35,290 nt of DNA from CAZLYK01 sp964563495 (GCA_964563495.1 CAZLYK010000049.1:1-35290), one strand, 5' to 3'; shown: positions 25,875-35,252, counted from the stretch's first letter. A program made the numbers and translations. Notes: generated by a model from the letters alone, not told the origin.

Positions 25875-27707
25875 ATGGTTTTCAAGAACCTGCCAATCGA
25901 ACTCGATGCTCGTGGCCAGGCGCGGTTGCGCGCAGGGGGGTTGGCCGATCCGTTTGGGATCGAGTTCGTTTTGGGGAAGGGGAATGCGGTCGAGTCGGAG
26001 TTCGAGCCGGCGATCTATCAGCCGGAGCAGTTATCGGAAGAGGCGGCGAACAATCCGAACGCCAGGTATTTCGAGGTTGATCCGCTGACTCGCGCGACCA
26101 ATCGGTTCTCATTTCGCTCGATCATCGATTTTGAAAACCGGCGTGTGCTCGAAGCGAGGGTTGAAAAGACGATCTATCACGGTCACGAATTGATCTTGCT
26201 GGATCGTGCGCCGACGGATGCTGTCCATCTGGCCAGCCGGATGAGTGGGAGCGGCTCGGCTGCCAATGCGGTTGCCGCGGCGATGGCGCTGGAAATGGCA
26301 TTCGGAGTGGTCCCTCCGCCGCTGGCAGTGATTACCCGCGGCCTGGGGGCGGCAGCCGAGTTTCTGGCTTCTCATACGCGGCACCTCTTCCTCATGGCGG
26401 GGCCGGATTATTCGGAATCGGCGGTCAGCCGGACCAGCGTCTCGGTTTGGACTCAGGCGCAGCAGGCGCTGGCCTCGGGAACCGCCTTTCACGGCTACCG
26501 TACGATCGCCGAATTGATGCGGGAGATGAATCCCAATACCGGCCATCTCTATCGCGAGGCTTTGCATCTGACGCGGACAGCGTGCGAAGTCGCAACTTTG
26601 GTCTTTGGCAAATATCCTCATCCTTCATCGGTCTTCCCCGGTGGAAATGGGATTGAGGCCGATAAAGAGATCTTCAACCAGGTCCTGGGCCGGATCAACC
26701 GTTTGATCGATTACGCCAAGAAGGTTGTCGCGATCTGGGATGATCTGGTTGAGTTCTTTTACCAGGTCAATCCGGATTTTCAGCAGGTCGGCCAAATGCC
26801 TGCCAACCTCATGTCGGTCGGGGTTTGGGACGATCCGCTGAGCTATGACGCGAGTTTCGGCAAATGCAACGAGTGGGGAGAACGCCGGTTGTCGACGCCC
26901 GGAGTGATCGTCAACGGCAAGCTGCGAACGACCCGTCTGACTGAACTGAACGCCGGGATTGAGGAGTTTGCCGATCGTTCCCACTTTGCCCCCTGGCACG
27001 AGATTCAAATCCCCGTGGATCCGGTTGGCGTCCCGTTGTCGCCGCTCCATCCATGGAATAAACAGACGATCCCGTCGCCGGAACCTAACCATTGGCAGGG
27101 GAGATATAGCTGGGACGTTGCTCCGCGCTGGGATCGTGAACCGGTCGAGACCGGCCCCCTGGCCAGGCAATGGATCAGCGCCATCGGCGGCAAGATGAGG
27201 AATGAGTTTATTCAGGCTTTCAAACAGAGCGGTACTGAATTCGGGCTTGAAATGGATCTTCCGCGGTTTCAGATGCCGGCGACGCGGTTGCGCTGGTCTG
27301 TCCCGGCGCGACCCAATGCGCTGGAACGCAATCGCGCGAGGGCCTATCAAATAGGCTATTGCGGGATGATCGCGCTGACTTACCTGTTGAAAGCCTTTGA
27401 CTGCCTGCAGCGGCGTGAGACCGGCATGTCGACCAGATTCGAGTTGCCGGACGAAGCGATAGGCGCCGGATTCTGGGAAGAAGGCCAGGGCGCGCTGACC
27501 CATCATCTGATTATTGAGAGCGGACGAATCACTAATTATCAGGTCGTCTCGCCCTCGTCCTGGATGGGCTCTCCGCAGGATGCCTTCGGGCGACCCGGGC
27601 CGTACGAGCAGGCGCTCGTCAATACCCCGTTGCTCGAAGAGTTTGCCAAGCCGGAAAATTTCACCGGCATCGATCTTTTGCGGGCGATCCGCAGTTTTGA
27701 TCCTTAG
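25875..27707 (+). CDS. Hydrogenase large-subunit homologue 2 lacking Ni-binding cysteines
   Basis: The 610-residue protein is a paralogue of the preceding gene and equally HhyL-like: FEVDPLTRATNRFSFRSIID, AFGVVPPPLAVITRGLG, LMAGPDYSESAVSRTSVS, KYPHPSSVFPGGNGIE, VAIWDDLVEFFYQVNPDF, HPWNKQT and APRWDREPVETGP. The first cysteine motif reads R122-M-S-G-S-G-S (Ser124 and Gly127 replace the cysteines), and the usual following His is Asn131. The protein ends LLRAIRSFDP followed by TAG, so the second cysteine pair is missing too. ATG 25875 is chosen because it aligns with the start of homologue 1; a TTG at 25845 is in frame. The kinase gene follows after 14 bases with a strong ribosome site. Confidence 0.92.
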   Translation: MVFKNLPIELDARGQARLRAGGLADPFGIEFVLGKGNAVESEFEPAIYQPEQLSEEAANNPNARYFEVDPLTRATNRFSFRSIIDFENRRVLEARVEKTIYHGHELILLDRAPTDAVHLASRMSGSGSAANAVAAAMALEMAFGVVPPPLAVITRGLGAAAEFLASHTRHLFLMAGPDYSESAVSRTSVSVWTQAQQALASGTAFHGYRTIAELMREMNPNTGHLYREALHLTRTACEVATLVFGKYPHPSSVFPGGNGIEADKEIFNQVLGRINRLIDYAKKVVAIWDDLVEFFYQVNPDFQQVGQMPANLMSVGVWDDPLSYDASFGKCNEWGERRLSTPGVIVNGKLRTTRLTELNAGIEEFADRSHFAPWHEIQIPVDPVGVPLSPLHPWNKQTIPSPEPNHWQGRYSWDVAPRWDREPVETGPLARQWISAIGGKMRNEFIQAFKQSGTEFGLEMDLPRFQMPATRLRWSVPARPNALERNRARAYQIGYCGMIALTYLLKAFDCLQRRETGMSTRFELPDEAIGAGFWEEGQGALTHHLIIESGRITNYQVVSPSSWMGSPQDAFGRPGPYEQALVNTPLLEEFAKPENFTGIDLLRAIRSFDP

Positions 27708-27721
27708 TTTGGAGGTTTTAC

Positions 27722-30697
27722 ATGAGACTCCCGGGTTGGAAATTCAAGAACGCCGAAGAGGAGCGAGAAGAGAGTGCGCGTAAGTTGCACGAGGCCGCCT
27801 GGCCCGATATGTTCGCCAATCTACAGAGCGCCTACGCGGAGCTGACCAATGCCCAGTTCGAGCTCGAGCGGCGGACGGCTGAGATTGCCGAGACGCGTGA
27901 CCTCTTTCAGCAGGTAGTCTCCTCGATGTCCGAGGCTCTTTTCCTGACCGACCGATCTGGGCGGGTGATACGCGCCAATCCCGCGGCGGCGACCCTGCTC
28001 GAATGCCCTGAAACCTCGATCCTCGGTCGCCCGTTGACCGCCGTCTGCGGGTCCGAGGAGATCCCTGCCACACCGTGGAAGCTCATGGAACTGGCTCCGA
28101 CCGGCAGGCTCAATAACCTTGAGGTCGATATTGACACCATGAGCGGCGCAGCCATCCCGGTCAGCTTCTCGCTCGGCTTGATGCACGATAAGCAGAACAA
28201 GATTACCGGCGTGCTGGCCGTGGCGCGCGATATGCGTGAGCACCGCAGTCTGATCAACAGCCTGGTCGCCGCCCGGACTCGATTTCAGGAATTGCTCGAA
28301 TTCGCGCCCGACGCCGTGGTCCTGGCCAACCAGGACGGCCAGGTAGTCCTGGTCAACTCACAGACTGAAAGGCTGTTTGGTTACCGGCGTGAAGAGTTGC
28401 TCGGCCAGAATGTCGACATTCTGGTGCCGGAGAGATTGCGCGAGCAGATGCGCGAACATACAACAGTCAGAGATGATTCGCTGCTCGATCTGGATGAAGC
28501 TCTGCTTTCGGGAACCCCCGCCGGAGCGAGCGAACAGTTTGAGTTTTTTGTGGTCGATCGCGCCGGGCGCGAGTTCCTGGCTGAGATCACTCGCCGCGAG
28601 ATCGAGACCGAAGACGGGACTCTGGTCATGAGCCTGATTCGTGACATCACCGAGCGGAAGCGCATCGCCGCGGCCCTGCGTGAGAGTGAAGAGAGATACC
28701 GGAATGTCGCTGAAACCGCTTCGGACGTGATCATGACCGTCGATGATGAGGGCAATATCGAGTATGTCAATTCGGCCGTTGCCGGCGTCTTCGGTTACCG
28801 TCCGAATGAAGTGCTCGGCCAGAAGTTGACGCTCCTCGTGCCCGATTATCTGAGCCGGCTCTATGTCGCCAGGCCATATCACGACGAGGATCCGGCACAG
28901 CAGCGGATCAGCCGGTCCGGTATCGAGCTGACCGGTATTCATGAGCAAGGGCATGAAATCCCGGTCGAGGCCTCGTTCAGTGAGTTTGTCAAGGATGGCC
29001 GCCACGTCTTCACCGTGATCGTCCGTGATATATTGGAACGCAAGCTGGCTGAAGCCGCGCTGCGTGACGCCACAGTCGTTCAACAGGCGATCCTCGATTT
29101 CGCCGGATACGCGATTATCTCGACCGCGCGCGACGGAAAGATTGCGACGTTCAACCCGGCGGCCGAGCGGATGCTCGGTTACCGGGCGTCCGAGGTCCTG
29201 GGTAGATCCATCTCAGATATCATTCAAGATCCGGGTGAATACGCCGAGCGCTCGCGACTCTTCTCGGAGGAATTGGGTGAGGAGATCGAGCCGGGATTTG
29301 AGGCGCTCGTCGCCAAGGCTCGCCATAACCTGCCGAACGAGTACGACTGGACCTTCATCCGCAAAGACGGGACGAGGTTCCCGGTCATGCTCTCGATGAC
29401 GGCGTTGCGCGATTCGACCGGCGCGATCTCGGGTTTTCTGGGTATCGCCAGCGATATCACCGAACGCAAGCGGGTCGACGAGGATCGCGCCGAATTGCTC
29501 AGACGCGAACAGGAAGCGCGCAAGGTGGCGGAGGAAGCCAATCGCTTGAAAGATGATTTTCTGGCCATGATCTCGCACGAGCTGCGGGCTCCGCTGACGG
29601 CCATTCTGGGGTGGGCTCAGATGCTTCGCTCCGGTACGCTTGATCGCGCCTCGGCCGAACGCGCCTTGCTGACCATCGAGCGCAACGCGAAATCGCAGGC
29701 GCATCTGGTCGGTGATCTGCTCGATGCTTCGCGCATCGCGACCGGCAAGCTGAGCCTCGAGATTCGCCCGGTCGAACTGATGTCGATTGTCGAGACGGCG
29801 GTCGATGCCGTCAGACCCTCGGTCGAAGCCAAGAATCTGCGTATGCAGATCGTCCTCGAACCCTGGGTTGGGCCCTTTAACGGCGACGCCGAGAGGTTGA
29901 AGCAGATCGTCTGGAACCTTCTTTCCAACGCGATCAAATTCACGCCCGCCGGCGGCTTGATCGAGGTTCGCCTCGAACGCCTGGAGAATAAAGCGCTGCT
30001 CATCGTCAGCGATACCGGAAAGGGGATCGATCCCGAATTTTTGCCGCGCATCTTCGACCGGTTCCGGCAGGCCGACAGTTCAGCGCGCAGGCAACAGGGC
30101 GGCCTCGGTCTGGGGCTGGCGATCGTCAAACACCTGGTCGAGTTGCATAGCGGCGCGATCTACGCTTACAGCCGCGGTGTCGGTCAGGGCTCGGATTTCA
30201 TGATCACTTTGCCGCTCGCAGTCCCGAGCAACGGATCGGAAGAGGGAGGGCTTTGGCCGATGCGGCCCGATAGCCAGACCGAGACGCGTTCAACGACATT
30301 GCGCGGCACCCACGTCCTGGTCGTTGATGATGATCACGATACGCGGGAAATCCTCAGCGTCATGCTCACCCGCTATGGCGCCGAAATCCGCACGGCGGCC
30401 TCCGCCGCGGAAGCGATCGAGGTCTTCACTGCCTGGAGGCCTGATGTTCTGGTTTCCGATATCGGCATGCCGGTCGAGGATGGTTACGCCTTGATCAGCA
30501 AGATTCGTGCCCTCACGCCGGAGCAAGGTGGGGAAGTCCCCGCAGTTGCCCTGACCGCTTTTGCCGGGGCTCAAGACAAGGAACGCGCCATGGTTGCGGG
30601 ATTCCAGCAGCACCTCTCAAAACCAGTCGAGCCGGTCCAACTCGCCAAGGTCGTCGCGCGTATTCTGGGCCGCAACGACGAGGGCATTACCCTTTAA
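27722..30697 (+). CDS. Soluble hybrid histidine kinase with four PAS domains and a receiver
   Basis: The 991-residue protein has no membrane helix. In order it shows a coiled-coil N-terminus (about 10-60) and PAS domains at about 60-172, 185-313, 322-442 and 450-585 (several ending RDITERKR). A short coiled linker leads to HisKA with H619 (FLAMISHELRAPLTAILG) and HATPase_c (N box WNLLSNAIKFTPAGG, DTGKGID, GGLGLGLAIVKHL). A C-terminal receiver follows with D869-D871, phosphoacceptor D913 (VLVSDIGMP) and K967. A strong GGAGG lies before the ATG, 14 bases after the second hydrogenase-like subunit. A cytoplasmic kinase next to a hydrogenase-like complex recalls HoxJ/HupT, which read out regulatory hydrogenases. 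No separate DNA-binding regulator is seen in the plus-strand locus, so its output partner is unknown. Confidence 0.93.
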   Translation: MRLPGWKFKNAEEEREESARKLHEAAWPDMFANLQSAYAELTNAQFELERRTAEIAETRDLFQQVVSSMSEALFLTDRSGRVIRANPAAATLLECPETSILGRPLTAVCGSEEIPATPWKLMELAPTGRLNNLEVDIDTMSGAAIPVSFSLGLMHDKQNKITGVLAVARDMREHRSLINSLVAARTRFQELLEFAPDAVVLANQDGQVVLVNSQTERLFGYRREELLGQNVDILVPERLREQMREHTTVRDDSLLDLDEALLSGTPAGASEQFEFFVVDRAGREFLAEITRREIETEDGTLVMSLIRDITERKRIAAALRESEERYRNVAETASDVIMTVDDEGNIEYVNSAVAGVFGYRPNEVLGQKLTLLVPDYLSRLYVARPYHDEDPAQQRISRSGIELTGIHEQGHEIPVEASFSEFVKDGRHVFTVIVRDILERKLAEAALRDATVVQQAILDFAGYAIISTARDGKIATFNPAAERMLGYRASEVLGRSISDIIQDPGEYAERSRLFSEELGEEIEPGFEALVAKARHNLPNEYDWTFIRKDGTRFPVMLSMTALRDSTGAISGFLGIASDITERKRVDEDRAELLRREQEARKVAEEANRLKDDFLAMISHELRAPLTAILGWAQMLRSGTLDRASAERALLTIERNAKSQAHLVGDLLDASRIATGKLSLEIRPVELMSIVETAVDAVRPSVEAKNLRMQIVLEPWVGPFNGDAERLKQIVWNLLSNAIKFTPAGGLIEVRLERLENKALLIVSDTGKGIDPEFLPRIFDRFRQADSSARRQQGGLGLGLAIVKHLVELHSGAIYAYSRGVGQGSDFMITLPLAVPSNGSEEGGLWPMRPDSQTETRSTTLRGTHVLVVDDDHDTREILSVMLTRYGAEIRTAASAAEAIEVFTAWRPDVLVSDIGMPVEDGYALISKIRALTPEQGGEVPAVALTAFAGAQDKERAMVAGFQQHLSKPVEPVQLAKVVARILGRNDEGITL

Positions 30698-30703
30698 AGG
30701 AGA

Positions 30704-30798
30704 AATAGAGAGGATTGACAGGACTTTTGCAGGATTGAACAAGATTGCTGAGTGCAATCTTGTTCAATCCTGCAAAAATCCTGTCAATCCTCTCTATT
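30704..30798. repeat. Long near-perfect inverted repeat, 45-bp arms
   Basis: Arms 30704-30748 and 30754-30798 pair at 44 of 45 positions (single mismatch 30724/30778) around a 5-base loop TGAGT. The arms are built from the dispersed units: AATAGAGAGGATTGACAGGA, then a TTTGCAGGATTGAACAAGATTGC part. It lies 7 bases after the kinase stop and 32 bases before the next ATG, so an RNA hairpin here could limit read-through or protect transcript ends. Confidence 0.95.
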
Positions 30799-30830
30799 AA
30801 TCGTTTGCATCGAACGAAGCCGGAGGAGAT

Positions 30831-33800
30831 ATGTCGCTACTCAACCCGCACTTGAACCGCAAGCGAGCGATTTTATTGGCTTTCTGTTTGACGCTTTTGC
30901 CGGCCTTGTCCTGGCTGGACAAGAGTGAGGCGAACCAGTCGGAACGAGTGGCCACGCTCGCCTCGCCAATCCGGTTGAACCTGCAGTTTCAAGGTAGATT
31001 TGAGAGGCACTTCGATCTGAAGCGGGGCGCTACGTTCGAGCTTTCCGTCAGCCTGCCGCAGCCATCAGTGCTTCCTCCGCACGGGCGAGTCGGCGTACGC
31101 TGGACGCTGATCAATGATAACAACAAGGCTGTGCCCTCTGCCGGATGGAGGAAGGTTCTGCACGCGCTGGACGCGGATCTATACCTGGTCTATCGCGCGC
31201 CGGCCACGGGCCGGTACGCGCTTGAGATTACGCCGGTGACCGATGAGGTGCCGGTATTCGAGGGCCCCCGCTGGCGTGAAGACGGAACCGCACCGCAGGC
31301 TGTCAGCTTTCCACGTGTGACGCCCTGGCCCGCCGGAAAATCCGTCCCGCTCAATCTCGCCCTCAATCCAATCGAGCTGAGCAGCAGCAGTGAGATCGGA
31401 ACATACATTGAGCAGGAGCCGAACGATACGCCGGAACAGGCCCAGGAGATCAGCTTCCCCGAGCGTGAGGGTGAGGTCGTTCAGGCGGTGCGTATTTCGG
31501 GCGGGGCCGACGATATTGAGTATTTTGATAACGGCAAAGTGGGACAGTCCGGCGATGACTGGTTTCAGATCAAGTACAATGGAAAAGAGCCTCGCCTGCT
31601 CACCTGCAACCTGGCGATACCGGACCACACCCTGGCGGCTCAGCTCAGGTTCTACGCTTTGGGAGGCGCCACCGCGGCGCAGCCCCCAGCCGGTCTGACG
31701 AGTGGATTGCTGCCGCTGGTCGAATATACCGAAGGGCGAAACGAGAATGAGCGCGTGCACCAACAGAATGAAGGCCACCGGGCGGCGATCAACCGGCTGC
31801 TCAAACCGGGTGGAGTCTATTTCCTGCGCGCTGAAGCCAACGCGCCCGGATATGAGATTGAACTTCGCCTCTTGAAACCCGCCCCGTATGATGATCCCAG
31901 GATAGCGGTCAGGCAGGCCATGTACGATCACCTCGGACAAGTCGATTCTTGGCTCACCAACCGCCCGCGCGGGGCGAGCGTTGAGCGGCGTATCCGCGAC
32001 ACCGGCAATCTCATGGGCACACACTGTATGAGCTGTCATACGCAATCCGGCGTCTGGGGGCCGGCCGTCCCGGTCGAGAATGGTTATCGGATCGAGAATA
32101 TTCAAAATTTCCGGCGGTTGATCAATGTTATGTATGAATCGCTGCGTCCAACCAACTACCTCAAGGATGCGGCGAATAACACCAGCCTGGCTCCGCTGGA
32201 CATAGGGGATGGGCCTGCCGGGACGCGCGTAGCCGGGCACAACGTCTGTACGGTCGAGCGCGTGGTGCCGGCGCGCAAGCTCCATTCAAAGCAGGCGATT
32301 CGAGCGGCCAATCATGTCCTTCAGACCGCCGACCCGAGTGGAATCAATGCCGCCGGTCCCGGTTCGAATGTTGGACAGTCGGTCGTCTACAACTACGCCG
32401 GTGAAATCCTGCGTACGGCGTGGGACCGTACCGGCCATCCGCGCTACTTTGCGGCTCTCGAAGAAAAAGCCGCGAAGATGCTCAATCTCCAGCCCAGATT
32501 CAGCGACGATCTGTCGCACCGGATAGAGTTCTTCAAGCGTTTCTTCCCGCAAGACTATCCAGAGCAAAACGGGCGAGCGCGGTCGATTCAACTGAGATTG
32601 CCTCCAGAACCCAGGGAAGCGCCCGCACCGGCTGCGCAGGCGGGCAAGCCGCCGGAGCCGCCTCCTGCGCAGTTCCCCCCTTATCAATTATTGAGCTCGG
32701 ATGATGCGGCGAAGCTGTGGAGCCGAATCCAGGATCAGTTGATAAAAGATGAAGCGCGGCTGCGGGCGATTCAGAATGCGGACGGAACCTGGGGCTTCGA
32801 TCCGGGCAAGACCGGCGATGGAGGCAGGACCTGGAAGACCGATGGCGATTTCGACCCGGCTCCGACGGCGCTAGCTTTGATCGCACTGCAGGCCCTGGGG
32901 CGCGGGGCCGATGATCCGGCCGTCTCACGCGGCGTCAAGGCGATGCTTCGCTTACAGGATCCGTATGGACGTTGGAATAAGAGCGCTCAAACTGGTTTTG
33001 TCACGACGGCTTACGCACTGCACGCCTTGTCAAGATTGTATCCGGTGACGCCGGCGAAGCCCGTCCGCGCCGACTTTGAGCCTCGGCGCATCGAATCTCT
33101 TCCGGCAGCCGTCGCACGCGTCCGCGCGCTCTCACACACTGATGATCCCGCGCTCATCGATTTGATGATCCAGGCGACATCGCATTCAAGCCCGTGGGTC
33201 CGCGTCTGGGGCCTCATGGGGCTCGGGGCCGTGCACGACCAGCGGGGAGTGCGGTCGCTCGTCCGCTCCATGGGTGACCCGGTCAAAATGGTGCGCGACG
33301 CGGCCGCCTGGGCGATCGAGCAGACGCTGCTCGATGATGTGGGATTCGATGCCATTTTTATTGCTTACGAAAAAGGCGATGATCTGACGCGTGAGAGCAT
33401 TTTGAAGTCCCTCGGCATGAGGGCGGACGCGGTCATGACTGAGCCGCAGTTTGACTGGCGGCGTCTGACCCGGTTGCTCGATAGGGCCCTCAATGACGAC
33501 CCGCATGCGGGTGTCCGCGCCTGGGCGGCTAAAGCGGCATGGCAGTGGTGGGTTTGGAATCCGCCGATGCGTGAGCCAATACAGCAGGCCTGGGTCAGAA
33601 AGCTGCTCGCCCCTGAAGCGAATTCGCTGGTCGAAAATTGTTTCCGTTACCAGAGCCATGCCCTCTTTGTCGCTAACGGCCACAAGGCGAATGCCAGTGA
33701 CGAACATCAATACAAGGAATTGTCGGCTCTCTTCAAGTCGCTCGAGCAACAGCTGGAGGGCACGACTTTGCCGGCCGCGGTCAAAGATCGGCTGGCGCGA

Positions 33801-35252
33801 CGATTGGTAACCATTGCGGCCACTTTTTACAACACGGCCGGAGGCGACGGCGGGCCGGGCCAGATGGGCTATGTGACAGAGGGCAGCGCGGAGTTGATGG
33901 GCAAGGCGGCGCTTCATCTGTGGATGCGCACCGAAGCCCCCGATCTGTCGGGTCTGCGCCTCATGCTCGAAGGCGCTTCCAACGTGGCCTATCAACCTCT
34001 GCAGGACAGGATTATCGATTATTCGACCAATGGCCCGGAAGAGCTGCGGACCCTGGCCGCGGCGGCTGTTTCCGATCCGAGCGCCGTCACTCTGCCGGCG
34101 ACGCAGGAGAAGGTGCAGCCGCTGATCGAGCAGGTCTATCGCGGTGCGGCGGATTATGACCGCCGGCAGACGCTCGCCCAGCCGGTGCTCAAACTGCTCA
34201 GTCGCGCCAACTGGGCCGTGCCAAAAACCAAAGAGCAGCAAGAGATACTCTACTCGCTGCTCATCCCCAAATTCTCTCAGGACCCGGCCGCCCCAGAGCT
34301 GTCGCGGATCACCAATGCCGCAGCCGACGCCGTCAAACCGATGGGACAGCTCGATGCCGATTGGTACATCGCCGACCGTCTGGGCAGTACCCTGGCGGCT
34401 AATCCCGACCTGCACACGGACGTCCTGCTCAGGCTCATGCCCGGCGCGATCAGGAATCCGCTGATCGGGCATTTCTGGCTGCCCAGCGTCAGCTGGGTCA
34501 TCGCTTACGGCGATGGCGTGCCCGAAGTCGATTCAACGACGAGCCAGCAGCTTTCGCCTGAAATTGCGGCCGCCCGCACTCGCGCGATTGAGCTCTACCT
34601 GCAAATGTTGAAGCCGGATACCCCGGTCCTCAGTCGCGGCATCGCTCTGCGGATGGCCAATCTCACGGCTTTAAGACAAAACCCCGAGGTCCGGAAAGCG
34701 CTGCAGAAACTGACCGAGACCGAGAAGAACGACGCTGTTATCAACGCTCTCCGCAGCGGCGACCAGCAGGCATGGATGGCCGATTTGCAGCAGGCAGTGA
34801 AGAAAGAACCTCTCGCCGCGGGGCTGAAAGACGCACAGGGGCAACCCTCCCTGACTGCCCAGTTTATCGCGAATTTCCGCTACTTCAGCGACTATGTCGC
34901 CCCGGAACTCAACCGCCAACAACGCAAGGATGAAATGTCCTGCATGAAATGCCATGGCGTGCCGGGCCGCGTCCCCTCAATGGAACTGGCCGCACCCGAC
35001 GGTAATGGATACTGGCCGGTCGCCAAAATGCTCAAGAACTACCTGGTCCTGCAACAGCGCGTCAATCTCAGTGAGATCGAGCAGAGCAAACTCTTACGCA
35101 AACCGCTCAATGTGCAGACCGGCAAGGAGGACGGGCATCAGGGCGGGCGACGCTACCTGCCCTCCGAACGCGGCTACCAGATCATCCGCCGGTGGGTGCT
35201 CGATCAACCTCGCGTCGCCCAAAGCCTGATTACCTCAACCGGCGTCAGATGA
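30831..35252 (+). CDS. Large secreted diheme protein with PPC-like, toroid and HEAT-like segments
   Basis: The 1473-residue protein has a signal-peptide-like N-terminus (RKRAILLAFCLTLLPALSWL, about 10-30). Two c-type heme motifs CxxCH are present at 399-403 (CMSCH) and 1371-1375 (CMKCH). Between them lie a PPC-like beta segment beginning EQEPNDTPEQAQEI (about 194, with GDDWFQI), a Pro-rich linker (about 586-625) and a toroid-like repeat region (QNADGTWGFDPG about 648, LQDPYGRWNKS about 708). HEAT-like repeats follow at about 786-833 (RVWGLMGLGAVHDQRGVRSL), then long helical regions. The start has a strong ribosome site (GGAGGAG). It resembles large cytochrome-containing periplasmic proteins of Acidobacteria and Planctomycetes, function unknown. 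Whether it belongs with the hydrogenase-like locus is open because of the hairpin in front of it. Confidence 0.85.
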   Translation: MSLLNPHLNRKRAILLAFCLTLLPALSWLDKSEANQSERVATLASPIRLNLQFQGRFERHFDLKRGATFELSVSLPQPSVLPPHGRVGVRWTLINDNNKAVPSAGWRKVLHALDADLYLVYRAPATGRYALEITPVTDEVPVFEGPRWREDGTAPQAVSFPRVTPWPAGKSVPLNLALNPIELSSSSEIGTYIEQEPNDTPEQAQEISFPEREGEVVQAVRISGGADDIEYFDNGKVGQSGDDWFQIKYNGKEPRLLTCNLAIPDHTLAAQLRFYALGGATAAQPPAGLTSGLLPLVEYTEGRNENERVHQQNEGHRAAINRLLKPGGVYFLRAEANAPGYEIELRLLKPAPYDDPRIAVRQAMYDHLGQVDSWLTNRPRGASVERRIRDTGNLMGTHCMSCHTQSGVWGPAVPVENGYRIENIQNFRRLINVMYESLRPTNYLKDAANNTSLAPLDIGDGPAGTRVAGHNVCTVERVVPARKLHSKQAIRAANHVLQTADPSGINAAGPGSNVGQSVVYNYAGEILRTAWDRTGHPRYFAALEEKAAKMLNLQPRFSDDLSHRIEFFKRFFPQDYPEQNGRARSIQLRLPPEPREAPAPAAQAGKPPEPPPAQFPPYQLLSSDDAAKLWSRIQDQLIKDEARLRAIQNADGTWGFDPGKTGDGGRTWKTDGDFDPAPTALALIALQALGRGADDPAVSRGVKAMLRLQDPYGRWNKSAQTGFVTTAYALHALSRLYPVTPAKPVRADFEPRRIESLPAAVARVRALSHTDDPALIDLMIQATSHSSPWVRVWGLMGLGAVHDQRGVRSLVRSMGDPVKMVRDAAAWAIEQTLLDDVGFDAIFIAYEKGDDLTRESILKSLGMRADAVMTEPQFDWRRLTRLLDRALNDDPHAGVRAWAAKAAWQWWVWNPPMREPIQQAWVRKLLAPEANSLVENCFRYQSHALFVANGHKANASDEHQYKELSALFKSLEQQLEGTTLPAAVKDRLARRLVTIAATFYNTAGGDGGPGQMGYVTEGSAELMGKAALHLWMRTEAPDLSGLRLMLEGASNVAYQPLQDRIIDYSTNGPEELRTLAAAAVSDPSAVTLPATQEKVQPLIEQVYRGAADYDRRQTLAQPVLKLLSRANWAVPKTKEQQEILYSLLIPKFSQDPAAPELSRITNAAADAVKPMGQLDADWYIADRLGSTLAANPDLHTDVLLRLMPGAIRNPLIGHFWLPSVSWVIAYGDGVPEVDSTTSQQLSPEIAAARTRAIELYLQMLKPDTPVLSRGIALRMANLTALRQNPEVRKALQKLTETEKNDAVINALRSGDQQAWMADLQQAVKKEPLAAGLKDAQGQPSLTAQFIANFRYFSDYVAPELNRQQRKDEMSCMKCHGVPGRVPSMELAAPDGNGYWPVAKMLKNYLVLQQRVNLSEIEQSKLLRKPLNVQTGKEDGHQGGRRYLPSERGYQIIRRWVLDQPRVAQSLITSTGVR

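Noticed and set aside
23942..27707. Assignment as complex I NuoD-type or energy-converting-hydrogenase-related subunits, which also lack Ni ligands
   Set aside because: The motifs (PPPLAV, AGPDYSES, KYPHPS, HPWNKET, APRWDRE) and 600-residue length match the group 1h large subunit, and the accompanying small subunit is HhyS-like; no other complex I genes are present.
30704..30798. Intrinsic terminator after the kinase gene
   Set aside because: The stem is far longer and less GC-rich than usual and is not followed by a clear T-run; it is better described as a repeat-derived palindrome, though it may still affect transcription.
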